From the NCBI RefSeq assembly GCF_026341775.1, contig NZ_JAPEOB010000006.1:1-64000 (forward strand): 64,000 nucleotides of DNA, written 5' to 3'. The notes beneath the pieces were generated by a model, which saw only the letters and a program-made list of their open reading frames with translations, was not told where the DNA came from and did not search any database. The position numbers and the translations under genes are program-made. The DNA comes from Streptomyces sp. NBC_00654. Lineage in GTDB: Bacteria > Actinomycetota > Actinomycetes > Streptomycetales > Streptomycetaceae. This document shows, in pieces, positions 59,979 through 64,000 of the stretch (within the stretch, counting starts at the first letter, position 1; each line of letters opens with the position of its first letter).

Positions 59979-60010
59979 GGGGCCCGGGTGCCATGTGGCA
60001 CCCGGGCCCC
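59979..60010. promoter_or_regulatory. Perfect 15-bp palindrome upstream of MerR, right copy
   Basis: Same sequence as 14636-14667, half-site GGGGCCCGGGTGCCA, 26 bp before the start codon. Confidence 0.6.
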
Positions 60011-60704
60011 GAAGGAACTGCTACACCATCAGCCGGCCCTGCTGTTGGCCCGGCCTTCTTGTTCCGCACCGGCCCACGGGGGATGAGGGCGTGTGCGGGG
60101 ATCGCGGTTGCTTGACCGGAGACCACCTCACTATCGATGTCCTGCGGTACCCGGGCCCAAAACTTCCGCCCGGGCGATCCTGATGGCGGTCAACTCCTCC
60201 GTTCTTCCCTCTGGGATCAATCACTTACCTACTGCTTTGTTGCGTACTGCTGGTGATGCGAACTGCTCGGTGGCCTGCGGTAGCGCCACTCTTCGGCAGC
60301 CAGCCCCGTCGCCCGTGATGCGTCTTCTCTGGCTTGGAACCCCGCTGCCGAACCTCCCGGTGCGTACGCCCGCAGCCGACGCCTTCACCGAGGTACCGCT
60401 CCTGGTCATGCTGCTGCGTGATGCCACTACGTGAACTGCTCACGGCGGCCCCTGACTACTGCGGGCCACCCGGTCCGGCCGTCAGTCCCGTCGCCTTCCT
60501 GCAACCACCCTGGCTCCGGAACTCCACCACCGCACCGCCCTGCGAACTACAACTACGGGTACTGCTGCCCGGCAGTTCGTTTCTGCCGGGCCCTGCTCGA
60601 TCTCGGCTACGAGAGAAACCATAACCACACCACCACCCAATGTCTACCCTGGCCAACATAGATTTTCGCGAGCCCGAAACGAAGACAACCTCCCCCCTCC
60701 TCGA
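60011..60704. other. Gene-free stretch of the right block
   Basis: Counterpart of 14668-15405. Four TACTGC hexamers remain; LTYCFVAYCW and NYNYGYCCP can be read at the places matching the left-copy Tyr-Cys peptides. No gene is supported. Confidence 0.5.
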
Positions 60705-61210
60705 CCAGGAGGGGATGGTGTGGTGCCATCGATGAGGACTGGACTGCCCGTGGCCCCCTGGACTGGCAACGGCACCACCGGGTCCTCGCCGATCTCGCCG
60801 ACACCGAGGCCGGTGGATCCCTCCCCGACATCCAACCCGGCGTGCTCTTCGAGGACGACGATCTGGGGAAGTGGCTGGGCACAGCAGCGGAAGGCACACA
60901 CCTGGGCGCAGCTGAGCGGTGAGCAGCAGGAGCGGCTCGGCGGGCTCGGCGTGACACCCGACAAGCCTGTCCGCCCCGGTGAAGGCACACGCGGCGAAGG
61001 GGGCGGGTGGGTTGTCGGCGCCGTTCCGGCGGGGGCGCGGCGCTCGCGCAGTACCTCCAGCGAGAAGGGCACGAACGGCCGGTCACCGGGAAGCATGAGG
61101 AGCACGTCGTGAAGCTCGGTGTGTGCATCAGCAACACCAAGAGCCGCCGCGACCGGCTCACCCAGGAACAGCGCGAGGTCCTCGCCGGGCTGGGGATGGA
61201 GTGGGCGTAA
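60705..61210 (+). pseudogene. Helicase tail remnant with internal deletion, copy 7
   Basis: Same LLDQEGMVW/IDEDW deletion joint as copy 4. Further breaks lie near 60877 (extra base in TGGCTGGGC) and near 60975, and codons are missing before EEHVVKLGVCISNTKSRRDR. Ends GLGMEWA. Confidence 0.87.
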
Positions 61211-61255
61211 CACCAGTCATGGCCGGTCATTGAACCAGCAGAACGGCACTGCGCA

Positions 61256-61284
61256 GAGAGCGCCTGGGCGAAGCGCCCAGGGGT
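61256..61284. terminator. Degenerate hairpin after helicase tail copy 7
   Basis: GCGCCTGGGC paired with GCCCAGG around GAAGC; GGGTCTCGTGCTGTCGGC that follows is shared with the other hairpin copies. Confidence 0.55.
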
Positions 61285-61319
61285 CTCGTGCTGTCGGCTG
61301 CGGTGACCGGTGGCTTTGT

Positions 61320-61715
61320 TCAGGTGGTCGCGTCGCCGGGGGCGGCCTGGAGGCGGTCGAGGCGGTCGTAGAGGGCGCGGATGAGGCGGGCCCGGTTCTG
61401 CACACAGTGCAGGGTGCCCTGGTGGGGTGTGCTGAGGCGGCGTTGGGCTTCGGCGAGGAGGATCTCGGCCAGGGCGCGGGGCCCGGTGTCCTCGTCCAGG
61501 ATGTCGGCGTGGTGGCGGACGTCGGTGGCGACGGCGCGGGCGTGACCGGTCAACTGCAGGGCGATCTGCTCGAAGTCGTGCGGGGTGAGGGCGGCCGGGT
61601 CGGTCCAGGACAGGACCGCGGCGACCAACCGCTCGTAGGGGGCGCGGTCCAGGGGTAAGTCCGCTCCGAACAACCCGTGCGGGTCGTGAAGAACAGTGTG
61701 CGTGTTCGGTTTCAT
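61320..61715 (-). CDS. DUF6415-like small protein, right copy
   Basis: 131 aa, about 87% identical to 16049-16444 (PHGLFGADLPLDRAPYERLV; HDFEQIALQLTGHARAVATD; CVQNRARLIRALYDRLDRLQ). ATG 61715 with GTGAGGG upstream. Conserved frame in both copies argues that it is a real gene under selection. Confidence 0.62.
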   Translation of the reverse strand: MKPNTHTVLHDPHGLFGADLPLDRAPYERLVAAVLSWTDPAALTPHDFEQIALQLTGHARAVATDVRHHADILDEDTGPRALAEILLAEAQRRLSTPHQGTLHCVQNRARLIRALYDRLDRLQAAPGDATT

Positions 61716-62168
61716 CAGCCCTCACCCCGGGGATCTCGCGAAGTCGCAGGCGGCCGGGTCGCCACCTGATGATCATTCGCCGCCGCCATCCCCACCGGAT
61801 GGGTCTCCCCCTCGAATTGCAACCCTATGCAACCCCCACGCACCACTCCAGACCAGGAACCGCCGGAGCGGACACCGGCCCGGCCGGGCGGTGCGGGACA
61901 CCGGGACCAAGACCTGGCGGGACAAGCTCCCCGAGCGCAAGGTGCCGCCCTGAACGTCTTCCTCGATTACTCCCAGGGATTCCCCTATACGAAGTACGCA
62001 GCAGGCCATGAGCCATATGGCTGGAGACAGATGAAGGCCGATTCCCTGAGCCAGGGTGAGGTTCCTGATTGCGTGATCTGGTCCTAGAGAAACCCATCAT
62101 CGCAGGTCACAAGGCATTCTTCGTTTCCGGAGAAGCTATCCACAGGCATCATGCAGGTGGATCCGGGT
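61716..62168. other. Gap before the dehydrogenase
   Basis: Contains the end of the duplicated block. A forward frame from 61827 ends NVFLDYSQGFPYTKYAAG and MKADSLSQGEVPDCVIWS near 62087; it has no start signal and no known family, so it is probably a remnant. Confidence 0.45.
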
Positions 62169-63239
62169 TCAGCGGATCGGACTCGTTCCTTTCCGCTCGG
62201 CAGCCGTCCGCAGCCGCGCCTGAGCCAGTTCCACGGCTGCGTCGGTGGTCGTGATGCCCGTTCGGCGGGCCTGGGCGATCACTTCGGCCACCCGTGCGCC
62301 GACCTGCCGGACCCGTTGTTCGGCCTGCGTACGGTCGTGGCCCAGGATTTGTTCTTCGAGGAAGACCAGCCCGCCGACGTTCACGCAGAAGTCGGGTGCG
62401 TACAAGATTCCGCGTGCCGACAGCGCGGCGGCATGTTCGGGCGCGGCGAGCACGTTGTTGGCACCGCCGGCAATGATGCGGCAGCGCAGCCCGGGCAGGG
62501 TGGCGTCGTTCACCACCGCGCCCATGGCGCAGGGCGCTAGGACATCGCATGCGGTGCCCACAACCGTCGAGGGGTCGACGAGGCGCGCCCCGAAGCGTTC
62601 CGCGACACCGGCACCCCGTACGGGATCGACATCGGCGACCACCAGTTCGGCAGACTCGGCGGCGAGCAAGCGGACGAGTGCGGAGCCCACGTTGCCGACG
62701 CCCTGTACGCACACCCGCACCCCGGCCAGACTGCCGTCTGAGCCGTCGGCGCGCAGGCAGGCGCGGATGCCCTCGAGCACGCCGAGCGCCGTCATGGGCG
62801 ACGGGTCCCCGCTGTCGCACACGGGTGACGCCTCGCGTCCGATCACCCTGAGGTCGGCCTGGGTCGTGCCCACGTCGTTGACCGGAATGAAACGGCCGCC
62901 GAGTGTGGCAATGAACCGGCCATGGGCTCGCAGCAGTTCCTCCGTCTTGTCATGAACCGGGTCCCCGATGACGATGCTCCAGCCACCGCCGAGATCGAGT
63001 CCGGCAGCCGACGCCTTCAGAGTCATGACCCGCGCCAGCCGCAACGCGTCCTCCAGCGCCGCGTCTTCGTCCTGATAGGGGTGCATCCGTACGCCACCCA
63101 GCGCCGGCCCGAGCGTTGTGTCGTGCACGACGATGACGGACCGCGAACCGGTTCGCGCGTCGTGGTTGAACAGAACCTGCTCGAAGCCGTCGGCACTGCG
63201 CCGTCCGAAGACAGTCGCGTCGTGTCCTGAGGCCATCAT
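62169..63239 (-). CDS. Leucine/valine dehydrogenase homologue lacking a catalytic lysine
   Basis: 356 aa of the Glu/Leu/Phe/Val dehydrogenase family: GPALGGVRMHPYQDEDAALE, MTLKASAAGLDLGGGWSIVI, NDVGTTQADLRVIG, NAD-binding VCVQGVGNVGSALV, APDFCVNVGGLVFLEEQ. The first active-site lysine (MTLK) is present, but the second, normally in GGGK, is tryptophan (TGG codon at the GGGW position). The enzyme normally deaminates branched-chain amino acids with NAD. With this change it may be inactive or altered. GGAAG precedes the ATG pair at 63239. Its start overlaps the upstream gene's stop (ATGA). Confidence 0.82.
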   Translation of the reverse strand: MMASGHDATVFGRRSADGFEQVLFNHDARTGSRSVIVVHDTTLGPALGGVRMHPYQDEDAALEDALRLARVMTLKASAAGLDLGGGWSIVIGDPVHDKTEELLRAHGRFIATLGGRFIPVNDVGTTQADLRVIGREASPVCDSGDPSPMTALGVLEGIRACLRADGSDGSLAGVRVCVQGVGNVGSALVRLLAAESAELVVADVDPVRGAGVAERFGARLVDPSTVVGTACDVLAPCAMGAVVNDATLPGLRCRIIAGGANNVLAAPEHAAALSARGILYAPDFCVNVGGLVFLEEQILGHDRTQAEQRVRQVGARVAEVIAQARRTGITTTDAAVELAQARLRTAAERKGTSPIR

Positions 63240-64000
63240 CGAACGACACTTCCAAACTCGGACGGGGGCCGGCAGCCCAGGGAGGCCAGTTGGGCGAGGC
63301 CTTCGGCGGTCCGGTCGGGCAACAGCAGGAGGGTGCAGGCGCGTTCGAAGGCGGCGTCGATATTCTCCCATCCTGCGAGCGATTCCCGCAGGGCGTCCTG
63401 GTCGCTGTGGAGCCGGCCGGCCGCGCGCGCAAGGCAGGCGGCGGCCCAGGCGTTCTCGGCGCCGGCGGGCGCAACGGCGGCGAGGTGTTCGCGGGCGTCC
63501 GGGAGTCCGGCGACCACGGCGGTCTCGGCAGCGATGGCCCAGGAGTAGGCGTCGTAGAACTGATGGGGCGCCTGCGGCCACGGCGGCGCCGCCGCGAGGT
63601 CCACAGCGGCGGCAAGAGCGTCACCGACCGCCCCTGTGTGCAGGGCGACTCGAACCTCGGCGAAGGCGGCGAAACTCGCCGCGATACCGTGCGGATCCCA
63701 GGGCTCGGCCATACCGCGGGCACGGTCACGCCATTCCCGGTGCAGCCGGTCGTCCTCGCCACTGCCGCGCAGGCCCTGGACCAGAGCGGCGGCGTGCACG
63801 GCCGGAGCCATCCAGCGGGCGGTGGGCCGTCCGGCCCGCTCCCAGCCCTCCCACATGAGGGCCGCGTAGTCCAGCGCCTCGTCGAACCTGCCTGACAGCG
63901 CCAGCGGTGCCACGCTCTTGCTGGCCCTCATGTAGAGGCCGCTGAGCGGATCGTCCCAGGCCCGACGGGCCGCCGTCACGGCGCGGGGCAGGTCGCCGGC
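63236..64000 (-). CDS. C-terminal part of a helical-repeat (TPR-like) protein, continues past the window
   Basis: At least 250 residues of alpha-helical repeats (LYMRASKSVAPLALSGRFDE; LDYAALMWEGWERAGRPTAR; HQFYDAYSWAIAAETAVVAG; DAAFERACTLLLLPDRTAEG). The pattern is that of the C-terminal helical region of large actinobacterial AAA/LuxR- or cyclase-type regulators. The N-terminus lies beyond 64000. Its stop overlaps the dehydrogenase start by four bases, so the two are one operon. Confidence 0.65.
   Translation of the reverse strand, partial: AGDLPRAVTAARRAWDDPLSGLYMRASKSVAPLALSGRFDEALDYAALMWEGWERAGRPTARWMAPAVHAAALVQGLRGSGEDDRLHREWRDRARGMAEPWDPHGIAASFAAFAEVRVALHTGAVGDALAAAVDLAAAPPWPQAPHQFYDAYSWAIAAETAVVAGLPDAREHLAAVAPAGAENAWAAACLARAAGRLHSDQDALRESLAGWENIDAAFERACTLLLLPDRTAEGLAQLASLGCRPPSEFGSVVR

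Larger units (their letters stand above)
59222..61860. repeat. Segmental duplication, right copy
   Basis: Direct repeat of 13842-16590, same order and orientation. It differs by indels: for example the TACTGC cluster at 15120-15140 is missing and the 131-aa gene is ~13% diverged. Confidence 0.88.

Overview
The window looks like an accessory arm of a linear Streptomyces replicon, either a chromosome end region or a linear plasmid. The evidence is very high GC, frequent GTG starts, many actinobacterial protein families, a terminal-protein gene (tpg) at 35019-35576 and the remains of its partner tap at 35592-36363. No telomere, tRNA, rRNA or CRISPR array was recognised.

Layout. 0-10 kb: a full-length DEAD/DEAH helicase with helicase-associated repeats, an epoxide hydrolase divergent from a WYL-type regulator across a perfect palindrome, a YdeI-like protein, and a 989-aa STAND-like NTPase with ten TPR units. 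10-17 kb: decayed islands holding helicase 3' tails, small paralogous genes, a frameshifted CD-NTase-like gene with a truncated partner, and a MerR-type regulator. 17-25 kb: an intact IS1182 element, a RibD-C/DHFR-like protein, a MarR/MFS efflux pair with an operator, a collapsed tyrosine-recombinase cassette, and an S66 (MccF-like) carboxypeptidase. 25-28 kb: an apparent operon of a tail-fibre-like repeat protein and a protein joining an aegerolysin-like N-terminus to a papain-like cysteine-peptidase-like C-terminus. 28-44 kb: an insertion-sequence dump (IS3, IS5, IS6, IS110) around an SGNH hydrolase, tap-tpg and an MFS exporter. 45-48 kb: a small secreted cysteine-containing peptide, a strong terminator, then an ABC ATPase and two membrane proteins, bracketed by two decayed IS6 elements. 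49-64 kb: a GT-C glycosyltransferase, more helicase tails and duplicated small genes, an FG-GAP protein, a leucine/valine-dehydrogenase homologue lacking a catalytic lysine, and the end of a larger helical protein.

Two patterns organise the window. The 3' end of the helicase gene recurs seven times, and five of these copies are followed by the same GC-rich hairpin. A block of about 2.7 kb (13842-16590) is repeated in direct orientation at 59222-61860, and both copies carry the same internal helicase deletion. Together with about twenty mobile-element remnants this indicates repeated recombination and gene decay. The genes most likely to be active are the STAND-TPR protein, the MarR/MFS pair, the hydrolase/WYL pair, tpg, the peptide/ABC module, the 25.6-27.9 kb pair and the 57-58.7 kb secreted protein.
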